Shown one piece after another: positions 1 through 7,954 of a stretch of 64,000 nt of DNA. A model generated the notes under the pieces. The model made no database searches. It had not been told where the DNA came from and saw nothing but the letters and a program-made list of their open reading frames with translations. The DNA is from Alphaproteobacteria bacterium (GTDB taxonomy: Bacteria; Pseudomonadota; Alphaproteobacteria; Reyranellales; Reyranellaceae), in assembly GCA_017308235.1 (NCBI GenBank), contig JAFKFL010000011.1, forward strand, positions 248,001 to 312,000. Direction: 5' to 3'. Within the stretch, counting starts at the first letter, position 1, and every line of letters begins with the position of its first letter. The translations under genes were made by a program, and so were the position numbers.

Positions 1-1
1 C

Positions 2-583
2 GAGTTCGCCCTGTCTGCCCATCTGACGATCATCAGAGATTGGTACAATCCGGCGTTCAGGTTTTCGCGCATCATCCTCGGCTATGCTGCACCACCGCAC
101 CACTGCGCCTACGAAAACCTGTTCGAGTGTACGGTTCTGTTCGACCAGGACCACTGCGGATACGAGCACCCTCGCGATGATGGTGCAGTGGCACTTGCGG
201 ACCAGCGCACCCATGCCATGGCGCGTGAAATGTGCGAGCAGCTTCTTGGCGAGGTCAATCGTGCGGGAGGTATCGCAGCCGACGTCCGGCGGATCTTGAT
301 CGAGCAGCCCGGGCGATATCCGACCATCGAAGCGATTGCCGACAGTTTGGGTATGTATCCGCGTGCGCTTCGGCGCAAGCTCGAGGCCGAGGGAACCTCG
401 TATCGCTTCCTCCTGCGCGAGGTCCGCATGCGTCTGGCGATCGAGTATCTGCGCCGAACGCACATGACCAACGACGAGATCGCCAGTCGGTTGGGCTATA
501 GCGATGCGGCCAACTTCCGGCACGCTTTCGTGCGATGGACAGGGAAGAGTCCGTCTGGTTTTCGGATTGCCGGGCGCGCTTAG
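2..583 (+). CDS. AraC-family transcriptional regulator, 3' part (5' end outside window)
   Basis: The frame is open from the first bases of the window to a TAG at 581-583, so only the C-terminal 193 residues are visible. The last ~100 residues form the double helix-turn-helix DNA-binding domain of AraC/XylS regulators: a first helix-turn-helix around IEAIADSLGMYPRALRRKL and a second around DEIASRLGYSDAANFRHAF, ending in the usual W-x-G-x-S-P-x-x-F-R motif. The part before it (HHCAYENLFECTVLF) resembles the end of the arabinose-binding-like sensor domain of this family. Ligand and target genes cannot be read from the fragment. A GTG at 188 could be mistaken for a start, but the upstream reading is continuous and fits the family, so I treat the gene as cut by the window edge. 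Confidence 0.9.
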   Translation, partial: EFALSAHLTIIRDWYNPAFRFSRIILGYAAPPHHCAYENLFECTVLFDQDHCGYEHPRDDGAVALADQRTHAMAREMCEQLLGEVNRAGGIAADVRRILIEQPGRYPTIEAIADSLGMYPRALRRKLEAEGTSYRFLLREVRMRLAIEYLRRTHMTNDEIASRLGYSDAANFRHAFVRWTGKSPSGFRIAGRA

Positions 584-659
584 CAGCCGTTGGGCGTTGC
601 AAGCGCGTTGATGTTCTCGCCGGCCGGAATCGGCTCTGCTGTTCCTATCAAAGTCAGAA

Positions 660-684
660 CCCCGATGCCTTTGCGGCACCGGGG
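660..684. terminator. Possible hairpin downstream of the AraC gene
   Basis: CCCCG-A-TGCC and GGCA-C-CGGGG pair around a 5-base loop with one mismatch, between the convergent AraC gene and the FAD-linked oxidase gene. No T-run follows on either strand, so termination is possible but not shown. The rest of 584-854 contains only a GGTATACC palindrome (715-722) and no convincing gene. Confidence 0.3.
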
Positions 685-854
685 CCCATCTCACACCGTA
701 CGGCGCAATTGTGGGGTATACCAGCCGCGCCGACAGCTCTGGACAGTACCGAGGATATTGAAGCCGGCAGGCCGTACGGAAGGTGCGATCAGCCGAATTG
801 GCAGGTTAGTTTGGGACAGGCAAGTGCACGCGTATCTGTCCTTGCGAAGACTAG

Positions 855-2264
855 CTAGTTGATCGGCCCGATGATCTTGCCCGGATTCATGATGTTCTCG
901 GGGTCGAGCGCCTTCTTGATCGAGCGCATGAGCGACATGGCCTCGCCATGCTCCTCGTACAGGAACTTGATCTTGCCCATGCCCACGCCATGCTCGCCGG
1001 TGCAGGTGCCGCCGAGTCGCAACGCGCGCGCCACCATGCGGTCGTTCAGCGCCTCGGCGCGCGGCAGGTAGGTCGGGTCGTCTGGATTCACCATCATCGT
1101 GAGATGGAAGTTGCCGTCGCCGACATGGCCCACGATCGGCGCGTAGAGACCGTTCTCCTGGATGTCCTTCTGCGTCTCGAGAATGCATTCGGCGAGCCTG
1201 GAGATCGGCACGCAAACGTCGGTCGCCCACATGCCCCAGCCAGGCCGTGCAGCCTTGGCGGCCCAGGCGGCATCGTGGCGTGCCTGCCACATCTTGCTCC
1301 GCTCTTCTGCTTGGCTGGTCCAGCCGAAGTCGCCGCCGCCATTCTCGCCGGCGATCGCCTGCACCATCTCGGCCTGTTCCTTGGTGCTGGCCTCGGTGCC
1401 GTGGAATTCCAGCAGAAGCAGGTTCTTGGCCGGCAGGCTGAGCTTGGAATACTTGTTCACGGTGTCGACCGTCTCGGTATCCATGAGTTCGATGCGCGCG
1501 ACGGGAATGCCGGACTGAATGGTCTGTATGACCGTGTTGACCGCGCCTTCCAGCGACTCGAAGGCGCAGGTCGCGGACACCATCGACTCGGGGATACCGT
1601 AGAGCCGCAGCGTGATCTCGGTGATGATGCCGAGCGTTCCCTCCGACCCGACAAAGAGCTTCACGAGATCGTAGCCCGCGCTCGACTTGCGCGAGCGGCG
1701 GCCGAGCCGCATCAGCCGCCCATCGGCTGTCACCACCTGCAGCGACAGCACGTTCTCGCGCATGGTGCCGTAGCGCACGGCGTTGGTGCCTGAAGCGCGG
1801 GTGCTTGTCATACCGCCGATCGAGGCATCGGCGCCGGGATCGATCGGGAAGAAGAGGCCGGTGTCTCGGATGTACTCGTTGAGTTGCTTGCGTGTGACGC
1901 CCGGCTGTACGACGACATCGAGATCGGCCTCGTTCACGCCCAGCACCTTGTTCATGCGACTGACGTCGAGCGAGATCCCGCCATTGGGTGCGCTGATATG
2001 GCCTTCCAATGACGTGCCCGTGCCGAAGGCGATGATCGGCGTCTTGTGGCGCGCGCAGAGCTGCACGATCTGCTGCACCTCTTCGGTCGACTCGGCGAAC
2101 ACGACGGCATCGGGCAGGTGCGCCTCGTGATAGGAGATATCCTTGCCATGCTGCTCGCGCACGGAATGGGCGGTGGTGACCCGCTCGCCGAAAAGCTTCT
2201 TGAGCTCGGCAATCGTTTCATCGACGTGAGGGGCGCGTACCTGTGGCTGGGCCTCGGCGGCCAT
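855..2264 (-). CDS. FAD-linked oxidase, GlcD / D-lactate dehydrogenase type
   Basis: A 469-residue enzyme of the vanillyl-alcohol-oxidase fold that oxidises a 2-hydroxy acid with FAD. The N-terminal FAD-binding domain shows FGTGTSLEGH and GADASIGGMTSTRASGTNAV; the C-terminal FAD-oxidase cap shows HVGDGNFHLTMMV and GTCTGEHGVGMGKIKFL, the hallmark block of GlcD, cytochrome-linked D-lactate dehydrogenase and D-2-hydroxyglutarate dehydrogenase. I chose the ATG at 2264 because an AGGAG lies 8 bases upstream and it aligns with the family start; the frame stays open further upstream but would run antisense into the divergent thiolase gene. The substrate (lactate, glycolate or 2-hydroxyglutarate) cannot be settled from sequence. 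The 84-base divergent gap to the thiolase presumably holds both promoters. Confidence 0.9.
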   Translation of the reverse strand: MAAEAQPQVRAPHVDETIAELKKLFGERVTTAHSVREQHGKDISYHEAHLPDAVVFAESTEEVQQIVQLCARHKTPIIAFGTGTSLEGHISAPNGGISLDVSRMNKVLGVNEADLDVVVQPGVTRKQLNEYIRDTGLFFPIDPGADASIGGMTSTRASGTNAVRYGTMRENVLSLQVVTADGRLMRLGRRSRKSSAGYDLVKLFVGSEGTLGIITEITLRLYGIPESMVSATCAFESLEGAVNTVIQTIQSGIPVARIELMDTETVDTVNKYSKLSLPAKNLLLLEFHGTEASTKEQAEMVQAIAGENGGGDFGWTSQAEERSKMWQARHDAAWAAKAARPGWGMWATDVCVPISRLAECILETQKDIQENGLYAPIVGHVGDGNFHLTMMVNPDDPTYLPRAEALNDRMVARALRLGGTCTGEHGVGMGKIKFLYEEHGEAMSLMRSIKKALDPENIMNPGKIIGPIN

Positions 2265-2348
2265 ATCGGTTCTCCTAGCGTAAGCGCGTTGGATACGCTC
2301 AAATGTGGGCAAAGCCAACTGACGGAAAGTATTCCAAAGGAGCCCTCG

Positions 2349-3599
2349 ATGCGCGATGTCTACATGGTTGGCACCTATACGACAGCGTTCAAGAAGCATC
2401 CCGGCATGAGCTTCGGCGACCTCGCCCGTGAGGCGTATCTGGGCACGCTGGCCGATGCTGGCCTGAAGACCGGCGCTGACATCGAAGCGGGTTGGTTGGG
2501 TAATTGCGGCATGGGCTTCTGGGGCCAGAATTCGATCCGAGCCCAGGCGCTGTTCCAGCCTCTGGTCGAGGAGGGCCTGTTCCCCGAGCGCGTGCCGATG
2601 TTCAATGTCGAGAACGCCTGCGCCACCGCCTCGACGGCCTTCATGGGTGCCTGGAAGGATGTCCTCGCGGGCACGCATGAACTTTCGTTCTGCATGGGCA
2701 TCGAAAAACTCTTCAGTCCCGACGCGCCCGACCGTACGGCAAGCCTCTTCAACCAGGGCTATATCACCAGCCAGCATGACCGGCTGGTTCAGGAGATGAA
2801 CCGCGTAGGCAAAATGGTTGGCGCCGCATTTGCCCCGGGCGATGACCGCACCATCTTCATGGACACCTACGCCATGCAGGCCAAGTGGCACATGTGGAAG
2901 TATGGCACCACCCAGGCACAAATCGCATCAGGTGCGGCCAAGAACCACAACTACGGCGCCCTGAACGAGAAGGCGCAGTATCGCTTCCAGATGACACCGC
3001 AGTCGGTGCTGGAGGATCGTCCGGTCTCCTATCCGCTGACGCGCGCCATGTGCGCGCCGATCGGCGACGGCGCGGCGGCGGCACTCCTCTGCTCGAAGGA
3101 GTATCTCGAGAAACTGCCCAAGGCCGTGCAGGAGCGCGCAGTCAAGATCGCGGGCGTTGGCTTTTCCGGCGGCATGTATCGCGAGCTCGACAAGCCCGGT
3201 CTCACGCGCGCCGCCGCGGACAAGGCCTACAAAATGGCAGGCCTCGGCCCGCAGGACATCGACGTTGCCGAAGTGCACGATGCGACGAGCTTCTGCGAGA
3301 TCTACCAGTGCGAGATGCTGCGCTTCTGCCCGGAAGGCGAGGGCGGCAAGTTCGTCGACTCGGGCGCCACGGGGCCCGGCGGCAAACTTCCGGTGAACAC
3401 GTCGGGCGGCCTCGTCTCCAAAGGCCATCCCGTTGGCGCCACCGGCCTTTCCATGCTGGCCGAGCTTGCGCTCCAGCTTCGGGGCGAGGCCGGCCAACGC
3501 CAGGTCAAAGGTGCCGAGATCGCGCTGGCCGAGAACGGCGGTGGTGTCATTGGCATGGAAGAAGCCGTTGCTTCGGTCGTGATCCTGCAGCGCGCGTGA
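2349..3599 (+). CDS. Thiolase-family acetyl-CoA acetyltransferase, SCP-x-like
   Basis: A 416-residue thiolase that joins or cleaves acyl-CoA units. The nucleophilic cysteine is Cys91 in NVENACATASTAF; the C-terminal half has EVHDATSFCE and NTSGGLVSKGHPVGATG, the histidine block of the sterol-carrier-protein-x branch rather than of classical PhaA/PcaF thiolases. The ATG at 2349 follows AAAGGAG at proper spacing; an earlier in-frame start at 2046 would lie antisense to the divergent oxidase. It is followed after 117 bases by an SDR resembling the dehydrogenase part of multifunctional beta-oxidation enzymes, which suggests side-chain or branched acyl-CoA breakdown. Exact substrate unknown. Confidence 0.9.
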   Translation: MRDVYMVGTYTTAFKKHPGMSFGDLAREAYLGTLADAGLKTGADIEAGWLGNCGMGFWGQNSIRAQALFQPLVEEGLFPERVPMFNVENACATASTAFMGAWKDVLAGTHELSFCMGIEKLFSPDAPDRTASLFNQGYITSQHDRLVQEMNRVGKMVGAAFAPGDDRTIFMDTYAMQAKWHMWKYGTTQAQIASGAAKNHNYGALNEKAQYRFQMTPQSVLEDRPVSYPLTRAMCAPIGDGAAAALLCSKEYLEKLPKAVQERAVKIAGVGFSGGMYRELDKPGLTRAAADKAYKMAGLGPQDIDVAEVHDATSFCEIYQCEMLRFCPEGEGGKFVDSGATGPGGKLPVNTSGGLVSKGHPVGATGLSMLAELALQLRGEAGQRQVKGAEIALAENGGGVIGMEEAVASVVILQRA

Positions 3600-3716
3600 G
3601 GTCTGCGTTCGTCAAGGGTTGAAACAACCATGGCGCACCCAACATGGTGCGGCACGCCGGTGATGGTCCTATAAGCTCTCCCGGACTACCTGGACTTCGT
3701 AGGGAGATTGAGAACC

Positions 3717-4610
3717 ATGGCCATCCGCTTCGACAATCGCGTCGCCATCGTCACCGGTGCCGGCAACGGGCTCGGCCGCGCACATGCGCTGCTGTTGGCG
3801 AGCCGTGGCGCCAAGGTGGTCGTGAACGATCCGGGCGGCGCGGTCGATGGAAAGGGTGGCGGCCACACCGCGGCGGATAAGGTCGTCGACGAGATCAAGA
3901 CGGCAGGTGGCCAGGCGGTCGCCAACTATGATTCCGTGGCCGACGCCAAGAGCGCGGCGAACATCGTCAAGACCGCGGTCGATTCCTTCGGCACCGTCGA
4001 TATCGTCGTCAACAATGCAGGCGTGCTGCGCGACAAGACCTTTCACAATATGACGGTCGAGGATTTCGACTTCGTGGTGAAGGTGCATTTCCTTGGCACC
4101 GCCTACGTGACTCACGCCGCCTGGCCAATCCTGCGCGCCAAGGCCTACGGCCGCGTCGTGGTGACGTCGTCGAATTCCGGCATCTACGGCAACTTTGGTC
4201 AGGCGAACTACGGCGGCGCCAAGCTCGCGGTCGTGGGCTTCATGAATGCGTTGCGCCTCGAGGGCCAGAAGTACAACATCATGGTCAATACCCTGGCGCC
4301 GGTTGCCGGTACCCGCATGACGGAAAGCCTGATGACCCCCGAGGTGCTGGACAAGCTCCGGCCCGAGTACGTCTCGCCCATGGTCGCCTATCTCTGCAGC
4401 GAGCAGTGCCAGCGGACCGGCGAGATCTGGAGCGCAGGCGCAGGCTACTTTGCCCGCATCGAGTACCGTGAGGCGCCCGGCGTTCGCATCCAGGGCCGGG
4501 CGCCCACCATCGAGGACGTGGAAGGCAACATCGACAAGATCGCCGATCTCGCGACGAACAAGATCTACCGGACGTCGTCGGAGGAGGTGCAGGCGGTGGT
4601 GGGTGCCTGA
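3717..4610 (+). CDS. SDR dehydrogenase, peroxisomal multifunctional-enzyme type
   Basis: A 297-residue short-chain dehydrogenase. The cofactor motif TGAGNGLG lies at residues 13-20, NNAG at 99-102, and the catalytic Ser152, Tyr165 and Lys169 sit in SSNSGIYGNFGQANYGGAK. The long loop after the first strand (NDPGGAVDGKGGGHTAADKVVDEI) and the GNFGQANY block are typical of (3R)-hydroxyacyl-CoA dehydrogenases related to human HSD17B4. The ATG at 3717 has AGGGAG 10 bases upstream; a TTG three codons earlier is less likely. Placed after a thiolase and before two hydratase-like genes, it probably takes part in acyl-CoA oxidation. Its last bases overlap the GTG start of the adenylate cyclase. Confidence 0.9.
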   Translation: MAIRFDNRVAIVTGAGNGLGRAHALLLASRGAKVVVNDPGGAVDGKGGGHTAADKVVDEIKTAGGQAVANYDSVADAKSAANIVKTAVDSFGTVDIVVNNAGVLRDKTFHNMTVEDFDFVVKVHFLGTAYVTHAAWPILRAKAYGRVVVTSSNSGIYGNFGQANYGGAKLAVVGFMNALRLEGQKYNIMVNTLAPVAGTRMTESLMTPEVLDKLRPEYVSPMVAYLCSEQCQRTGEIWSAGAGYFARIEYREAPGVRIQGRAPTIEDVEGNIDKIADLATNKIYRTSSEEVQAVVGA

Positions 4611-5802
4611 CGCGGTATCACCTCCAGTAATCGATTGGCCGGTCGAACCGACCATTCAATGGCTGGCGCGCGAGGGTCGGCTGATCGCCGATCCTGCGAA
4701 GCTTGTCGAGGAGATGGCCAATCGTCTGGTCGCGGCCGGCGCACCGCTGGCGCGCTTCACCATCGGCCTGCAGGCGATCCATCCGCAGTGGCGTACCATG
4801 GGCATCCAGTGGACACGCGGTGGCAAGGTCGAGCAGGCGGGGCGCCCACACGGCATCGAGCAGTTGCCGGCTTATATCGGGAGCCCGATTCAGAAGCTGG
4901 CGGAAACACGCAGACCGGTGCGTCATCGTCTCGACAAGCTTTCACCGGATGATCACCTCGTCTTGCACGAGCTCGCGGCGAACGGCGGCACCGACTACTA
5001 CGCAACGCCCATGCGTGTGGCCAATGGTCGGCCGCCGGCGCTGACCTTCATGACGGATCGCCCGGAGGGTTTCTCGGACGCCGACATCACCAAGTTCCAT
5101 CGGCTGATGGACTACATGGCGCCGATCATCGAGAGCCGCATCAATCATCGCCTCTCGACGACACTGCTGGATACCTATCTCGGTCGCATCGTCGGCGAGC
5201 AGATCATGGGCGGTCTGATCAAGCGGGGCGACGGGCATGAGATCAACGCCGTCCTATGGTTCTCCGACCTGCGGGATTTCACCGGCCTCAACGAGCGCAT
5301 GCCGCCGGCCGACCTGCTCGAGCTTTTGAACAACTACCTGCAGCTCGTGGGCAATGCCCTGACCTCCCACGGCGGCGAGATCCTGAAATTCATCGGCGAC
5401 GGCGTGATGGCCTATTTCCCGGCCGAGGATGCGCTCTTCCTGCCGTCGGTGACCGCCAATGCCCTTGGCGCGGCGCGGCAGCTTGTCGAGGAAATCGCTG
5501 TTGCCAACGAAGCGCGCGCGGCCGGTGGCCGTGATGCAGTGCGTTTCGGTGTCGGCCTGCATGTGGGACCGGTCACCTTCGGCAATGTCGGCACTGAGGA
5601 CCGGCTCGACTTCACGGTCATTGGGCCCGCGGTCAATCGCGCAGCTCGGCTGGAGAGCCTGACCAAGGAGCTAAAGGTGCCGGTGCTCGCTTCGGCGGAG
5701 TTCAGGGACGCCACGATCCAGCCCATGGTTTCCATGGGCCGTCACACGCTGCGCGGCGTGCCGGAGCCGGTAGAGGTCTTCACTCTCCCTGAAGCTGCCT
5801 AA
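4603..5802 (+). CDS. Class III adenylate cyclase with N-terminal sensor-like region
   Basis: A 399-residue protein whose residues ~212-350 form a class III nucleotide cyclase domain. Metal-binding Asp222 (WFSDLRDFTGL) and Asp266 (LKFIGDGVMAYF), adenine-selecting Lys262 and Asp336 (LDFTVIG), and transition-state Asn345 and Arg349 (NRAARL) are all present, so an active ATP cyclase making cAMP is expected. The N-terminal ~180 residues contain the LxxEGRLIxDPxxLVEEMAxRLxxAGAPL pattern seen before many alphaproteobacterial cyclase domains and probably sense a signal; no membrane segment is apparent. The start is inferred as GTG 4603, which overlaps the preceding SDR stop by 8 bases; the frame continues upstream but only inside the SDR gene. 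The 3' end overlaps the convergent flavodoxin by 4 bases. Confidence 0.87.
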   Translation: MPDAVSPPVIDWPVEPTIQWLAREGRLIADPAKLVEEMANRLVAAGAPLARFTIGLQAIHPQWRTMGIQWTRGGKVEQAGRPHGIEQLPAYIGSPIQKLAETRRPVRHRLDKLSPDDHLVLHELAANGGTDYYATPMRVANGRPPALTFMTDRPEGFSDADITKFHRLMDYMAPIIESRINHRLSTTLLDTYLGRIVGEQIMGGLIKRGDGHEINAVLWFSDLRDFTGLNERMPPADLLELLNNYLQLVGNALTSHGGEILKFIGDGVMAYFPAEDALFLPSVTANALGAARQLVEEIAVANEARAAGGRDAVRFGVGLHVGPVTFGNVGTEDRLDFTVIGPAVNRAARLESLTKELKVPVLASAEFRDATIQPMVSMGRHTLRGVPEPVEVFTLPEAA

Positions 5803-6245
5803 ACGAGGTTCTTCCAGCCCTCTACCCAGGCAAGGGCTTCTTCGTCGGGCGAGGGCTGGCTCGACGCATCGACCTCGAGCCGATCACCGACCCTCTGCGC
5901 ACCACACAGCTCGAGCACCTGATCAACCTTCTTGCCGCCGCCGCAGAACGTATCCTGGAAGCTCCTGTCACCGAGCGCGATCACGCCGTAGCGATGGCGG
6001 GAGAGGTTCGGACATTCGCGCTCCAGCGTCTCCACCAGCGGCAGGATGTTGGTAGGAATATCGCCCGAACCGTGCGTGGCGCAGACCACCAGCAGGACAT
6101 CGTGAGCCTGGAGATCCATCGCGGAGGCTGCCTTGTCACTGACGTCGACCGCATGGCCGGCCGTCTCGAGGACCGGCTTCAGCGCATCGGCCACCATCTG
6201 GGCGTTGCCCGATTCGGTGCCGACAAGGATCAGGATGGAGGACAT
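5799..6245 (-). CDS. Flavodoxin-domain protein, MioC-like
   Basis: A 148-residue single-domain flavodoxin. The FMN phosphate-binding loop is GTESGNAQMVAD near residues 9-20; VVCATHGSGDIPTNI and VIALGDRSFQDTFCGGGKK are the second and third flavin-binding stretches. This pattern is that of flavodoxin/MioC or the flavodoxin half of sulfite reductase and P450-reductase proteins; no reductase domain is fused here. It likely acts as a soluble one-electron carrier, but no partner is evident among its neighbours. The frame is open far upstream, but only antisense to the adjacent hydratase gene, so I place the start at the ATG at 6245. Confidence 0.87.
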   Translation of the reverse strand: MSSILILVGTESGNAQMVADALKPVLETAGHAVDVSDKAASAMDLQAHDVLLVVCATHGSGDIPTNILPLVETLERECPNLSRHRYGVIALGDRSFQDTFCGGGKKVDQVLELCGAQRVGDRLEVDASSQPSPDEEALAWVEGWKNLV

Positions 6246-6326
6246 TTTGCCCGGGATACGGGAGCGGATGTCGCTCTGCGACGCGACCGGTTGGCGCGGG
6301 ACGGAGCGCATGCCAGTCTGGGGGCC

Positions 6327-7139
6327 ATGGGAGACGATGCCAAGGAAGCCCCGCTGAAGGCTGTGCTGGAGAGCGGGGTTCTCACTCTGACACTCAATCG
6401 GCCGGAGCGGCTGAACGCCATGAGCGTGGAGCTGATCGGTCTGGTGATCGAGCAGTTCGACAGGGCGCTGGCCGAGTCCGAGGTCCGGACCGTGCTGATC
6501 ACCGGCACTGGCCGCGGCTTCTGCGCCGGCGCCGATCTCGCGGGCAACGGCACGGGGATGACGACAGGTGGCGATGGCAGGCCCGATCTCGGCGTGGTCA
6601 TCGAGCGGCTCTACAATCCCCTGATCCGGGCGATCCGCGATCTGCCCAAGCCGGTGATCGCCGCTGTCAACGGCGTGGCCGCAGGTGGTGGCGCCAATCT
6701 TGCGCTGGCCTGCGATATCGTGCTGGCCGCCCGCTCGGCCCGGTTCGACCAGGCGTTCGTGCGCATCGCACTGATGCCGGATCTGGGTGGCACCTGGTTC
6801 CTGCCGCATGTGGTGGGCGATGCCCGCGCGAGGGCGCTTGGCATGATGGGAACATCCGTGCCGGCCGAGGATGCCCAGCGTATGGGCATGATCTGGCAGG
6901 TTGTGGAGGATGCGGCACTGATGACCGAAGCGGCCGAACTTGCGCGCCGACTCGCGGCCGGGCCCACGCTTTCCTATGCCGCTATCAAGCGGGCGATCAA
7001 TGCCGCCGCCACCAATACGCTCGACCAGCAGCTCGATCTGGAGCGCGATAGCCAACGCGCGTTGGGAAAGAGCGACGATTTCAAGGAAGGGGTCGCGGCA
7101 TTCCTCGCCAAGCGGCCGGCACAATTCACGGGACGATAG
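6327..7139 (+). CDS. Enoyl-CoA hydratase/isomerase, PaaG-like (first of a tandem pair)
   Basis: A 270-residue crotonase-fold protein. The oxyanion-hole segments are GRGFCAGADL (residues 63-72) and NGVAAGGGANLALACD (115-130). The two glutamates of true hydratases are missing: the first position is Asn in GGGANL. Asp152 in LMPDLGGTW matches the single acidic residue of PaaG-type ring-oxepin isomerases. Isomerase or hydratase action on an unusual acyl-CoA is therefore more likely than standard beta-oxidation. The start is ATG 6327; the frame continues upstream only antisense to the flavodoxin gene. It is followed after 3 bases by a paralogue, indicating a transcription unit and an old duplication. 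Confidence 0.88.
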   Translation: MGDDAKEAPLKAVLESGVLTLTLNRPERLNAMSVELIGLVIEQFDRALAESEVRTVLITGTGRGFCAGADLAGNGTGMTTGGDGRPDLGVVIERLYNPLIRAIRDLPKPVIAAVNGVAAGGGANLALACDIVLAARSARFDQAFVRIALMPDLGGTWFLPHVVGDARARALGMMGTSVPAEDAQRMGMIWQVVEDAALMTEAAELARRLAAGPTLSYAAIKRAINAAATNTLDQQLDLERDSQRALGKSDDFKEGVAAFLAKRPAQFTGR

Positions 7140-7142
7140 ACG

Positions 7143-7928
7143 ATGTATGAGAAGATCGATCTGGCGATGGCCGACGGGCTCGCCACGCTGACGCTGAATG
7201 CGCCCGACAAGCTGAATGCCGTCTCGCGCAAGATGGTCGCCGAGCTCAAGGAGTGCTGGGAAGGGCTCGCGAATGATGCCTCGGTGCGGGCCGTTCTGCT
7301 GACTGGCGCGGGCCGCGGCTTCTGCGCCGGTGCTGACCTTGCCGATCCTGATCGCGAGTCAGGTGCCGTCGCCGACTCGGGCGCCGCGCTCGACAAGTTC
7401 TTCAATCCGGTGATCCGCACCATGCGCGCGATGCCCAAGCCCATTGTCGCTGCCGTGAACGGCGTGGCGGCCGGCGTCGGCATGAGCTTCGCCATGGCGG
7501 CGGACATTGCCATTGCCGCCAAGTCGGCGTCGTTCCTGCAGGCCTTCGCGCGCATCGGCTTGCTGCCCGACGGCGGCAGCACCTGGTTTCTGCCACGCCT
7601 GGTCGGCGACGCCCGCGCCCGGGCGCTCGCCATGTTGGCGCCACAGATTTCCGCCGAGCAGGCCAAGCAATGGGGCCTGATCTGGGACGTGGCCGAGGAT
7701 GCCGACCTGATGAAGGTGGCGACCGAGGTCGCTCGCCGACTGGCCGATGGGCCGACACTCTCGCTCGCCCGCATCAAGGAGGCGATGAATCGTGCCGCAA
7801 CCCAACCCTTGTCGGCGCAACTCGACGTCGAGCGCGACTTCCAGCGCGAGCTCGGCAAGAGCGCCGACTTCAAGGAAGGCGTCGCGGCGTTCCTTGCCAA
7901 GCGCAAGCCGACTTTCAAGGGCAAGTAA
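7143..7928 (+). CDS. Enoyl-CoA hydratase/isomerase, PaaG-like (second of a tandem pair)
   Basis: A 261-residue crotonase-fold protein closely related to the gene before it. Oxyanion-hole segments are GRGFCAGADL (58-67) and NGVAAGVGMSFAMAAD (106-121). Again no glutamate occupies the first catalytic position (Ser in GMSFAM), while Asp143 in LLPDGGSTW is the PaaG-type acid. Both paralogues end in a shared KSxDFKEGVAAFLAKR tail. The gap to the first copy is three bases and to the SMP-30 gene 26 bases with AGAGAGGAG, so the three are probably cotranscribed. Whether the two copies form a mixed oligomer or act on different substrates is open. Confidence 0.9.
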   Translation: MYEKIDLAMADGLATLTLNAPDKLNAVSRKMVAELKECWEGLANDASVRAVLLTGAGRGFCAGADLADPDRESGAVADSGAALDKFFNPVIRTMRAMPKPIVAAVNGVAAGVGMSFAMAADIAIAAKSASFLQAFARIGLLPDGGSTWFLPRLVGDARARALAMLAPQISAEQAKQWGLIWDVAEDADLMKVATEVARRLADGPTLSLARIKEAMNRAATQPLSAQLDVERDFQRELGKSADFKEGVAAFLAKRKPTFKGK

Positions 7929-7954
7929 GTCAAGCAAGTAAGAGAGGAGCGCCG

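Noticed and set aside
855..2921. A 688-codon frame extending the FAD-linked oxidase upstream across the thiolase gene.
   Set aside because: The extra N-terminus is antisense to the thiolase, lacks family similarity, and a ribosome-binding site plus family start exist at 2264.
5799..7124. A 441-codon minus-strand frame over the first enoyl-CoA hydratase.
   Set aside because: Only the last 148 codons encode a flavodoxin; the rest is the complement of a well-supported gene with GC-rich third positions.
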